A stretch of DNA of 7,835 bases from Faecalibacterium sp. UBA7177 (GTDB taxonomy: Bacteria > Bacillota > Clostridia > Oscillospirales > Ruminococcaceae): assembly GCA_002491225.1 (NCBI GenBank), contig DKVN01000170.1, forward strand, positions 1 through 7,835, given 5' to 3'. This document shows positions 1 to 5,714 of the stretch, in pieces. The position numbers and the translations under genes were made by a program. Positions within the stretch are counted from its first letter, which is position 1, and each line of letters starts with the position of its first letter. The notes under the pieces were generated by a model. The model was given only the letters and a program-made list of their open reading frames with translations. It was not told the DNA's origin and made no database searches.

Positions 1-4
1 CACA

Positions 5-55
5 GGGGACGGTTCTTCTGTCTTCCGCTTCGCTGCGGACAGAAGGACCGTCCCC
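5..55. repeat. REP-like near-perfect inverted repeat at the left edge
   Basis: The left arm GGGGACGGTTCTTCTGTC (5-22) is matched by its reverse complement at 38-55 with one mismatch, which is a G-T wobble on one strand. A 15-base centre (23-37) can itself form a small CCGC/GCGG stem. The 18-bp arms and short centre make a REP/MITE-like unit. From general knowledge, repeats carrying a GGGGACGG...CCGTCCCC core are scattered through Clostridia genomes and often lie near Y1 (IS200/RAYT-like) transposases; I cannot confirm family membership here. No transposase gene is in the window. It lies beyond the pnp terminator and has no T-tract, so it is unlikely to be just a terminator. It may continue past position 1. 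Confidence 0.7.
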
Positions 56-109
56 GATGTCGTTCGCTGAATTGCGGATGGCCGGATGGCGGCGCCGCCA
101 AAACGCACA

Positions 110-145
110 GCAGCCCGCCTGCCCCATTTGGGGCGGACGGGCTGC
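110..145 (-). terminator. Terminator-like hairpin downstream of pnp
   Basis: GCAGCCCGCCTGCCCC (110-125) and GGGGCGGACGGGCTGC (130-145) form a 16-bp stem around the loop ATTT, with one mismatch and one wobble. It starts 30 nt after the pnp stop codon, where an intrinsic terminator is expected. On the minus strand the stem is followed by TGTGCGTTTTGG, a poor U-tract. On the plus strand it is followed by CATTTTTGC, which is better. It may act in both directions or mainly protect the 3' end of the pnp mRNA. The remaining sequence between this hairpin and the left repeat (56-109) holds no gene, only a 14-bp perfect palindrome at 87-100. Confidence 0.7.
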
Positions 146-174
146 CATTTTTGCTGCTAAATTGCGGCGGGGCC

Positions 175-2313
175 TCAGCCGTTGTTGCGGCGCTTGGCCT
201 CGATTTCGGCGATGGCGTCCTTGCGGGAGAGGTTGATGCGGCCCTGCTGGTCGATCTCGGTGACCTTGACGACGATCGCGTCGCCGACCGCCACCACGTC
301 CTCCACCCGCTCGACCCGCTTGGAATCGAGCTTGGAGATGTGGACAAGGCCCTCCTTGCCGGGGGCGATCTCGACAAAGGCGCCGAAGTTCATCAGGCGG
401 GTGACCCGGCCCTTGTAGATCGCGCCGATCTCGGGATCTTCGACGATCGTCTTGATGGTGTGGATGGCGCGGTTGGCGTCCTCGATGTCGATGGCCGAAA
501 CAAAGACATGGCCGTCCTCCTCGACGTCGATCTTGCAGTTGCAGTTGGCGCAGATCTCCTGGATGACCTTGCCGCCCTTGCCGATGACGTCCTTGATCTT
601 ATCGACGCTGATGACCATCGAGAGCATCTTGGGCGCGTACTTGGAGAGGTTCGCGCGCGGCTCGGGGATGACCGGCAGCATGATCTCATCGAGGATATAG
701 AGGCGGCCCTTGCGGCACTTTTCAAACGCCTCCTCGATGATCTCGTAGGTCAGGCCGTCGATCTTGATATCCATCTGGATGGCGGTGATGCCCTTGTGGG
801 TGCCGCCCACCTTAAAGTCCATATCGCCGTGGAAATCCTCGACCCCCTGGATGTCCAGCATGGTCATCCAGCGCTCGCCCTCGGTGATAAGCCCGCAGCT
901 GATGCCGGCCACTGGGGCCTTGATCGGCACGCCGGCGTCCATCAGGGCAAGGGTGCTGCCGCAGATCGAGGCCTGGCTGGTGGAGCCGTTGGAGGAGAGC
1001 ACCTCGCTGACCAGCCGGATGGTGTAGGGGAACTCCTCCTGGCTGGGGATCATGGGCAGCAGGGCGCGCTCGGCCAGGGCGCCGTGGCCGATCTCGCGGC
1101 GGCCGGGGCTGCGGGGCGCGCGGGCCTCGCCCACCGAGTAGGGCGGGAAGTTGTAGTGGTGGATATACCGCTTGTAGGGCTCGGTGCCGAGGTCGTCCAT
1201 CAGCTGGCTGTCCTTGGTGTTGCCGAGGGTGCAGACGGTGAGCACCTGAGTCTGCCCGCGGGTGAACATACCGCTGCCGTGTGCGCGGGGCAAAAGGCCC
1301 ACCTCGGCGGCGAGGGGCCGGATCTCGTTGATGCCGCGGCCATCGACCCGCTTGCCCTCGTCGAGCAGCCAGCGCCGCACGACGAACTTCTGCATCTTGT
1401 AGCTGATGAGGTCGAGGGTGGCGGCGTCGAGGTCGGGGTGCTCCTCCGCGATCCTGTCCATCAGAGGGGCGAGGGCGGCGTCCCGGACGTTCTTGTCGTC
1501 GGTGTCCATCGCGGCCTTGAAGTCATCGAGATGGGCGGCCATCACGGCATCGAGCAGGTCATGGTCGAGCTCGACCGGCTCGAACCTGATCTTGGGCTTG
1601 CCGATAGCATCCACGATGGTGTGGATGAACTTGATCACTTCTTTGATCTCGGCGTGGGCCTTTTTGATGGCCTCGAGCATGGTGTGCTCGTCCACCTCGT
1701 TGGCGCCGGCCTCGATCATGACGATCTTGTTTTCGGTGGCGGCGACGGTCAGCTGCAGATCACTCTTGCCGCGCTGCTCGAGGGTGGGGTTGACCACCAG
1801 CTCGCCGTCCACAAGGCCCATGAAGACCCCGCCGATCGGGCCGGCCCAGGGGATATCGCTGATCGAGAGGGCGATCGAGGTGCCGATCATGCCGGTGATC
1901 TCGGGGCTGCAGTCCTGGTCGACGCTCATCACGGTCATGGTGACGCAGACGTCGTTGCGCATATCCTTGGGGAAGAGCGGGCGAATGGGCCGGTCGATCA
2001 CCCGGCTGGTGAGGACGGCCTTTTCGCCCGGGCGGCCCTCGCGGCGCATAAAGCTGCCGGGGATGCGGCCGACCGAGTAGAGCTTCTCCTCAAACTCGAC
2101 GCTTAAGGGGAAAAAGTCGATGCCGTCGCGGGGCTTGGCGCTCATGGTGACATTGCAGAGCACGACCGTCTCGCCGTAGCGCACCAGGCAGCTGCCGTTC
2201 GAGAGGCCGGCCATTTTGCCGGTTTCGACCACGAGCGGGCGGCCTGCGAGGGTGGTTTCAAAGACCTTGTAGTTCGCGAAGGTCTCCTTGCGGGAAGAGA
2301 ATTCCAATGCCAT
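175..2313 (-). CDS. pnp: Polyribonucleotide nucleotidyltransferase (PNPase)
   Basis: This enzyme degrades RNA 3'-to-5' by phosphorolysis, releasing nucleoside diphosphates, and forms a trimeric ring in the cytoplasm; it is a central mRNA-decay enzyme in Firmicutes. The 712-residue product matches the usual length (about 700). It has a first RNase PH domain (about 10-145), a helical linker, and a second RNase PH domain (about 325-550) with RTQVL-like TRGQTQVL at 351-358, GRREIGHG at 404-411 and GDMDFK at 496-501. By alignment, D493, D499 and K501 correspond to the E. coli catalytic residues D486, D492 and K494, so the core looks active. A KH domain (about 560-620, GKGG at 578-581) and an S1 domain (about 628-698) follow. 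The ATG at 2313 is chosen because AGGAGG lies 7 nt upstream and homology begins at MALEF; the frame stays open upstream to 2490, but that part is leader. pnp follows rpsO, the conserved order, with a terminator and structured leader between them. Confidence 0.98.
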   Translation of the reverse strand: MALEFSSRKETFANYKVFETTLAGRPLVVETGKMAGLSNGSCLVRYGETVVLCNVTMSAKPRDGIDFFPLSVEFEEKLYSVGRIPGSFMRREGRPGEKAVLTSRVIDRPIRPLFPKDMRNDVCVTMTVMSVDQDCSPEITGMIGTSIALSISDIPWAGPIGGVFMGLVDGELVVNPTLEQRGKSDLQLTVAATENKIVMIEAGANEVDEHTMLEAIKKAHAEIKEVIKFIHTIVDAIGKPKIRFEPVELDHDLLDAVMAAHLDDFKAAMDTDDKNVRDAALAPLMDRIAEEHPDLDAATLDLISYKMQKFVVRRWLLDEGKRVDGRGINEIRPLAAEVGLLPRAHGSGMFTRGQTQVLTVCTLGNTKDSQLMDDLGTEPYKRYIHHYNFPPYSVGEARAPRSPGRREIGHGALAERALLPMIPSQEEFPYTIRLVSEVLSSNGSTSQASICGSTLALMDAGVPIKAPVAGISCGLITEGERWMTMLDIQGVEDFHGDMDFKVGGTHKGITAIQMDIKIDGLTYEIIEEAFEKCRKGRLYILDEIMLPVIPEPRANLSKYAPKMLSMVISVDKIKDVIGKGGKVIQEICANCNCKIDVEEDGHVFVSAIDIEDANRAIHTIKTIVEDPEIGAIYKGRVTRLMNFGAFVEIAPGKEGLVHISKLDSKRVERVEDVVAVGDAIVVKVTEIDQQGRINLSRKDAIAEIEAKRRNNG

Positions 2314-2320
2314 GTTGTTG

Positions 2321-2326
2321 CCTCCT
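2321..2326 (-). promoter_or_regulatory. pnp ribosome binding site
   Basis: A consensus AGGAGG on the minus strand is separated by 7 nt from the ATG at 2313. It settles the pnp start: the in-frame ATG at 2490 has no comparable site and would add 59 residues encoded by the hairpin-rich leader. Confidence 0.9.
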
Positions 2327-2364
2327 GTTCTGATGAGTTTATCTTCCTTCGGGGGTGCTGGCAT

Positions 2365-2440
2365 GGCTTTAGCAAGGAATCCGGCGCAAAAGGGCGCGGG
2401 GTTTTTCCGCGGCTTTTGCGCCCGATTCGCTGCTAAAACC
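2365..2440 (-). promoter_or_regulatory. Long near-palindromic stem-loop in the pnp leader
   Basis: The two halves of this 76-nt segment pair almost throughout. Plus-strand blocks are GGCTTTAGC 2365-2373 with GCTAAAACC 2432-2440 (one wobble), GAATC 2377-2381 with GATTC 2424-2428, GGCGCAAAAG 2383-2392 with CTTTTGCGCC 2413-2422, and CGCGG 2395-2399 with CCGCG 2407-2411 around a 7-nt loop. In the RNA about 31 pairs form, broken only by small internal loops. It ends about 40 nt before the pnp ribosome binding site and has no U-tract after it, so it is not an intrinsic terminator. In E. coli the pnp leader contains a long stem cleaved by RNase III, after which PNPase represses its own synthesis. 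A similar processing or autoregulatory element is my inference here. Confidence 0.75.
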
Positions 2441-2479
2441 GGCCGCCTCCCCGGGATGCCGGTGGTTTCCACGCATGAT

Positions 2480-2504
2480 CCCCGCGGCAAAACGCGCCGC
2501 GGGG
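2480..2504 (-). promoter_or_regulatory. GC-rich hairpin in the rpsO-pnp spacer
   Basis: CCCCGCGGC (2480-2488) pairs perfectly with GCCGCGGGG (2496-2504) around a 7-nt loop. It lies just downstream of the rpsO terminator and upstream of the long pnp leader stem. No T-run follows on the minus strand. It could be a 3' stabiliser for rpsO mRNA or a part of the folded pnp leader. No convincing sigma-A promoter is visible between it and pnp. Confidence 0.6.
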
Positions 2505-2516
2505 GCCATACAGGGG

Positions 2517-2558
2517 AAAAGGCAGGCGGGCCGCCGCAAACGCGGCGGTTCGCCTGCC
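2517..2558 (-). terminator. Intrinsic terminator/attenuator after rpsO
   Basis: On the minus strand an outer stem GGCAGGCG/CGCCTGCC (8 bp) and an inner stem CCGCCGC/GCGGCGG (7 bp) are separated by a two-base internal loop and closed by GTTT (2521-2558). TTTT (2520-2517) and then a pyrimidine stretch follow. It begins 14 nt after the rpsO stop codon. This is a strong intrinsic terminator shape, and since no clear separate pnp promoter is visible, partial read-through probably feeds pnp. Confidence 0.85.
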
Positions 2559-2572
2559 CTCCAAAAGCTCTT

Positions 2573-2830
2573 TTACTTGCGCAGGCCCAGCTTGGCGATC
2601 AGGGCGCGGTAGCGCTCGATGTCCTTCTTTTGCAGGTAGGCCAGCAGGTTGCGGCGGCGGCCGACCATCTTGAGCAGGCCGCGGCGGCTGTGGTGGTCGT
2701 GCGGGTTGGCCTTGAGATGCTCGGTGAGGTGGTTGATGCGGGCGGTCAGCAGGGCCACCTGCACCTCGGGCGAGCCGGTGTCGGTCTCGTGCACGCGGGC
2801 GGATTCGATAATCGTCTGTTTGGCTTCCAT
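2573..2830 (-). CDS. rpsO: 30S ribosomal protein S15
   Basis: S15 is a primary binder of the 16S rRNA central domain in 30S assembly. The 85-residue product carries the family signature in order: HETDTGSPEVQ (14-24), a helix with LLTARINHLTEHL (27-39), DHHSRRGLLKMVGRRRNLLAYL (45-66), which contains the RNA-binding loop, and the C-terminal RYRALIAKLGLRK (73-85). It is about four residues shorter at the N terminus than B. subtilis S15. The start is firm because an in-frame TGA lies only one codon upstream of the ATG. A GAGGG ribosome binding site (2841-2845) is 10 nt away, slightly long. The gene has its own sigma-A promoter and a folded leader, is followed by a terminator, and lies directly upstream of pnp as in most bacteria. 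Confidence 0.98.
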   Translation of the reverse strand: MEAKQTIIESARVHETDTGSPEVQVALLTARINHLTEHLKANPHDHHSRRGLLKMVGRRRNLLAYLQKKDIERYRALIAKLGLRK

Positions 2831-2952
2831 GGGTCAGTTTCCCTCTTTCTCCCCCAAAGCTTTGCGGGGGTATATTCGCCGTCGGCTCAGTGTGGGCAAA
2901 CCGGGATCTCCCTTTTGAAGGGCATACTCCCCAGACCGGGCCGCGGTCGCAC
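2831..2952 (-). promoter_or_regulatory. Structured rpsO 5' leader, candidate S15 autoregulatory site
   Basis: About 120 nt lie between the predicted transcription start and the rpsO ATG. Visible dyads in transcription order are GACCG/CGGTC with a 5-nt loop (2948-2934), GGG/CCC flanking a CCCTT/AAGGG hairpin (about 2930-2905), and CCCCC/GGGGG enclosing AAAGCTTT (2870-2851), which ends 5 nt before the ribosome binding site. S15 is known to repress its own translation by binding its mRNA leader in several bacteria, with differing RNA shapes. That this leader does so is inference; I could not match it to a specific described S15 leader class. Confidence 0.5.
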
Positions 2953-2957
2953 CGATT

Positions 2958-2986
2958 ATTATAACACAGGGGTTTGCAAATTACAA
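2958..2986 (-). promoter_or_regulatory. Sigma-A promoter of rpsO
   Basis: On the minus strand, -35 TTGTAA (2986-2981) is separated by exactly 17 nt from a perfect -10 TATAAT (2963-2958). The local sequence is AT-rich inside a very GC-rich region. Transcription would start near 2952. It lies between the glycosyltransferase block and rpsO, so rpsO does not depend on read-through from upstream genes. The 3075-2986 stretch contains only a weak CCGCC/GGCGG hairpin and no good terminator for the upstream genes. Confidence 0.85.
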
Positions 2987-3074
2987 CCGATTTTGTGCCC
3001 GGCAAGACCGCCAAAAATGCGGCGGGCGGGGCGGGCGGATTTGGGCGTTTCTTTGTTTTGGGCTCCATGGGGGC

Positions 3075-4106
3075 TCAGTGGGCCGCGCTGTACTCGTCCT
3101 CGGCGCTGGGCCGGGGATCGGGCCGGGCCTCCGGCTGCATGTCTCGCTGCGCGGGCGTCCCCTGCGCCGCTGGGGCGTCGAAGTTGATCCAGCGGGCGAC
3201 CACCACCCGGGGCTTGTGCTGCACCCGGGCGCTGATGCTGAGGATGTACTCGCCGAGGATGCCGAGGAAGAACAGCTGCACCGCCCCCAAAAAGAAGATG
3301 CCGATGGCCACTGAGGCGTCCCCCACCGCGTAATGATCCCAGTTGAGCAGCTTATTGAGGAAGACGTAAACCGAGAGCAGCAGGCAGACAAAGCCGACAA
3401 AGCAACCCACAAAGGTGGCCAGCCGCATGAGCATCTTGGTGGAGCTGGTGAGCCCCTGCATGGCAAAATCGTAGTTTTTGAGGAAGTTGAAGTTGGAGCG
3501 CCCGCGGCGGCTTTTGGCGTGGTCGTAGGGCACCAGCACAAGGTCCATGCCGTACTCCCCCACCACCGTCTTGAAGAAGGGGGCCACCTCGTCGATCTGG
3601 GCGATCACGTCCAGAAAGCAGCGGTCGTAAAGGCCAAAGCCGTTAAAAAGGTCGATCTGCGGGGTGTCGGCCAGCGCGTCGATCATCCTGTAGTAGGCCC
3701 GGCGGCAGAGCCGCATCACAAAGCCCTCCTCGCTTTTGCGGCGCTGGCCCGCCACCACCTTTTTGCCGCTCTCCCACCAACGCAAAAAGGTGGGCAGCAT
3801 CTCGGGCGGATCCTGCAGATCGCCAAAGAGCAGAAAGGCCGCGTCCCCCGAGGCGTACTGCAAACTCTGGAAGACGTTGCGGCTGAAGCCGAAGTTGCGG
3901 GCGTTGAAGACCGCCCGCACCCGCCTGTCCTGCCGGCAGAGCAGCTCGATCCGCTCCCGCGTCTTGTCCTTCGAGCAATCGTCGACATAGATGATCTCGT
4001 AGTCATATTCCGGCTCGGCGGCGAAGACGGCGGTCAGCCGCTGGTACATCTCGTCGACACAGTTTTCCTCGTTGTAGCAGGGGATCACGACGCTGATGCG
4101 CTTCAT
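3075..4106 (-). CDS. GT2 polyprenyl-phosphate glycosyltransferase, GtrB/DPM1-like
   Basis: Such enzymes transfer a sugar from a nucleotide sugar to undecaprenyl phosphate on the cytoplasmic side of the membrane. The 343-residue protein opens with the GT-A fold signature VVIPCYNEE (6-14) and has VDDCS (41-45) and GDLQDPPE (95-102) with the metal-site acidic residues. KSRRGRSNF (198-206) matches the basic loop typical of this subgroup. Two membrane helices follow (about 227-250 and 264-290), ending in GEYILSISARVQHKPRVVV, the usual end of GtrB/CsbB/ArnC-type proteins. A tail of about 40 residues rich in Pro, Ala and Glu is probably disordered. ATG 4106 is preferred over GTG 4118 because GGAGG lies at 4122-4118. 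It is last of three co-directional glycosyltransferase genes, 45 nt after the previous stop. The exact sugar cannot be told. Confidence 0.9.
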   Translation of the reverse strand: MKRISVVIPCYNEENCVDEMYQRLTAVFAAEPEYDYEIIYVDDCSKDKTRERIELLCRQDRRVRAVFNARNFGFSRNVFQSLQYASGDAAFLLFGDLQDPPEMLPTFLRWWESGKKVVAGQRRKSEEGFVMRLCRRAYYRMIDALADTPQIDLFNGFGLYDRCFLDVIAQIDEVAPFFKTVVGEYGMDLVLVPYDHAKSRRGRSNFNFLKNYDFAMQGLTSSTKMLMRLATFVGCFVGFVCLLLSVYVFLNKLLNWDHYAVGDASVAIGIFFLGAVQLFFLGILGEYILSISARVQHKPRVVVARWINFDAPAAQGTPAQRDMQPEARPDPRPSAEDEYSAAH

Positions 4107-4117
4107 ATCGTTTGGCA

Positions 4118-4122
4118 CCTCC
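4118..4122 (-). promoter_or_regulatory. Ribosome binding site of the GT2 gene
   Basis: GGAGG, within AAGGGAGGTG on the minus strand, lies 11 nt before the ATG at 4106 and overlaps the first base of the alternative in-frame GTG at 4118. The GTG therefore cannot be the start it serves, which fixes the protein start at MKRISVV. Confidence 0.8.
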
Positions 4123-4151
4123 CTTGGGATGGTCTTTGCGCGGGGCCGCCC

Positions 4152-5600
4152 TCAGAGCACCGCCGCCAGATAGCAGAGGATGGGCAGGCAGCAGAAGGCC
4201 GCGCCCGCCGCCAGCCGCAGGCCGAGAAAGACCCGCTCGTCCGCATAGCGCTTGGTCTGCAGCAGCCGCAGCCTGCCGGTGAGGGCCGGGCAGTTGACCA
4301 CGAGCAGCAGCACCAGCGCGGCGGCAAAGGCCGACACCCCCACCCCGATGAAGTACTGGTCCATATTTTCGTGCCCGGGCAGCAGCGAGGCGATGAGGCC
4401 CGGCAGGCTGTAGGCCACAGCCAGCGGCCGCCCGCCCATCAGGCCCGCGAGCAGCATGCTGGAGGCGGCCGCGCCGTCAAAGCACCAGAAGTACTTGAAG
4501 AGGTAGGCCAGCAGCACCCCGCCCGAGAGGATCAGGTCCAGCAGCAGGTTGACCCGGAAGATGCCGCGGTTTTGCACCATAACGAGAGCGATAAAGGGCA
4601 CGAGGTAGAGGATCCAGTACGGATAGGTGTTGACCGTGAGGAAAAAGATGCTGTAGCTGACAAGGCAGAGGTAGACCGCCCACTGCCCCTCGCGGGGGCC
4701 CTGCCCGGCCGGGCGGCAGTAGCAGCAGAGCACCAGCGCCGCCATGCCGGCCACAAAGAGGTAGACGCTGCCCACCGAGAGGGGCAGCTCGCTGGCAAAG
4801 ATGAACCAGAAGAGCCCGTCCCCCCGCACCTCGCTGTGGAAGAGCAGCCGGAAGAGCAGCAGCAAACTGACCGCGCTGCACAGCTGCAGCAAAATGCGGC
4901 TGATCCGCTTTTCGCGCAGCAGCAAAAGCGGCACAAAGGCCAGCAGGGTGAAAAACTTCATCGGGGCCGAGAGGGCAAAAAAGAGCAGAAACCGCCCGGT
5001 ATCCCCCCGCAGGTACCCCTCGAGCCCGAGCAGCATCAGCGAGATGGCGATGATGTCGTACTGGCCCAGCAGCACCACCGCCGAGAGGAAGAGGGCCGAG
5101 GAGAGGGTCAGAAACCGCGCCCACCCAGCGTCCTCTTTGGCGAGGCCGAGTGCGCCGCAGACCCTGCCCAGCGCCCAGAGGGCCAGCCCGGTAAAAACGA
5201 GCAGCAGGCTTTTGGCCCAGGCGACGCAGAGGGGGTTTGTGAGGATCGAGACCCCCGCGAACCGCCGCAGCAGCCAGAGCGGGAGATTCCAGAGCGCAAA
5301 GACGATGTAGAGCGGGAAATCGTAAAAGACCGAGTCCCCCGTGTGGTAGCCCAGCGTCTCGACCGCGCCGTAGCTCTCGGCGTAAAAGCGGCCGAGTTTG
5401 CCCTCGACAAGATAGTCCCACAGATTGAGCGAGTGCTGCACCGTGATGAGGATGTCCGAATAGACGAGGGTGTAAAAGAGAAAGAGAAAGGCCGCCGCGA
5501 GGGCGATCTGCCCCCACGAGGGCCTTGCTGTGCCAAAAAGCCGGTCGGCGCGGGTTTGGGCCGGGCGCGCTTTGGCCGGATGGGTTGCCTGTTTTGCCAT
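4152..5600 (-). CDS. Polytopic membrane protein, putative GT-C glycosyltransferase
   Basis: The 482-residue protein is almost all membrane helices, roughly ten or eleven, after a basic cytoplasmic N terminus of about 30 residues. The first helix (about 31-49) is followed by an extracytoplasmic loop with D49 and D62, as expected for the catalytic acidic residue of GT-C enzymes. GQYDIIAI (179-186) and SAPMKFFTLLAFVPLLLL (211-228) resemble the GQ-D and P-K motifs of bacterial GT-C families that use polyprenyl-phosphate sugars. YPYWILYLVPF (326-336) sits at a later loop-helix boundary. I cannot assign a CAZy family or substrate. ATG 5600 has AAGGAG 8 nt upstream. It lies between two other glycosyltransferase genes, 114 nt after one and 45 nt before the GT2 gene, whose lipid-linked sugar it may use. 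A non-catalytic membrane protein is the main alternative. Confidence 0.7.
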   Translation of the reverse strand: MAKQATHPAKARPAQTRADRLFGTARPSWGQIALAAAFLFLFYTLVYSDILITVQHSLNLWDYLVEGKLGRFYAESYGAVETLGYHTGDSVFYDFPLYIVFALWNLPLWLLRRFAGVSILTNPLCVAWAKSLLLVFTGLALWALGRVCGALGLAKEDAGWARFLTLSSALFLSAVVLLGQYDIIAISLMLLGLEGYLRGDTGRFLLFFALSAPMKFFTLLAFVPLLLLREKRISRILLQLCSAVSLLLLFRLLFHSEVRGDGLFWFIFASELPLSVGSVYLFVAGMAALVLCCYCRPAGQGPREGQWAVYLCLVSYSIFFLTVNTYPYWILYLVPFIALVMVQNRGIFRVNLLLDLILSGGVLLAYLFKYFWCFDGAAASSMLLAGLMGGRPLAVAYSLPGLIASLLPGHENMDQYFIGVGVSAFAAALVLLLVVNCPALTGRLRLLQTKRYADERVFLGLRLAAGAAFCCLPILCYLAAVL

Positions 5601-5618
5601 GCGATGTTCTCCTTTTTT
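5584..5618 (-). repeat. Duplicated initiation module, copy 1 (second GT-C gene)
   Basis: This 35-nt segment contains the A-tract, AAGGAG, the 8-nt spacer, ATG and the codons for MAKQAT. It matches 7360-7394 at 31 of 35 positions. The two differences inside the coding part are at third positions, both synonymous; the other two are in the spacer. A GCCGCC/GGCGGC hairpin (5633-5649) stands just upstream. Confidence 0.8.
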
Positions 5619-5714
5619 TCGGGGGCTTTCCCGCCGCCCTGCAGGCGGCCGAAAAAAGCGTTTTTCCGCACTCTTTTGGGGGAGCGCCGCCCCTGCGGCG
5701 GTCTGGCGGGCTGT
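5619..5714 (-). other. Hairpin-rich spacer between the two GT-C genes
   Basis: No gene is seen here. In transcription order it holds CGCCGC/GCGGCG with a 4-nt loop (5700-5685), just after the upstream stop codon; GAAAAA/TTTTTC with a 4-nt loop (5666-5651), whose 3' arm gives a T6 run; and GCCGCC/GGCGGC with a 5-nt loop (5649-5633) before the ribosome binding site. None makes a convincing intrinsic terminator, because the T-run does not directly follow a strong stem. Co-transcription with possible attenuation or mRNA processing is the likely reading. Confidence 0.45.

Noticed and set aside
66..167. Short direct repeat GCTGAATTGCGG (66-77) and GCTAAATTGCGG (156-167) on either side of the pnp terminator
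   Set aside because: It is only 12 bp with a mismatch and has no element boundaries around it, so chance is likely.
151..2106. A 651-codon open frame on the plus strand opposite pnp
   Set aside because: Its translation is a repetitive run of D, A, L, V and G from the mirror of PNPase codons, with no domain, and PNPase on the other strand is certain.
2314..2490. Upstream start of pnp at 2490, giving a 59-residue extension
   Set aside because: There is no good ribosome binding site, the extension has no PNPase homology, and it is encoded by the hairpin-forming leader; AGGAGG precedes the ATG at 2313.
2958..2979. TTGCAA as the -35 box for the rpsO -10 element
   Set aside because: The spacing would be only 10 nt; TTGTAA slightly upstream gives the standard 17 nt.
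2433..3068. A 211-codon minus-strand frame overlapping rpsO and its promoter
   Set aside because: It runs in another frame through rpsO, its leader, promoter and terminator, with a proline/arginine-rich translation and no domain.
4107..4118. GTG at 4118 as the start of the GT2 gene
   Set aside because: It overlaps the GGAGG ribosome binding site that serves the ATG at 4106.
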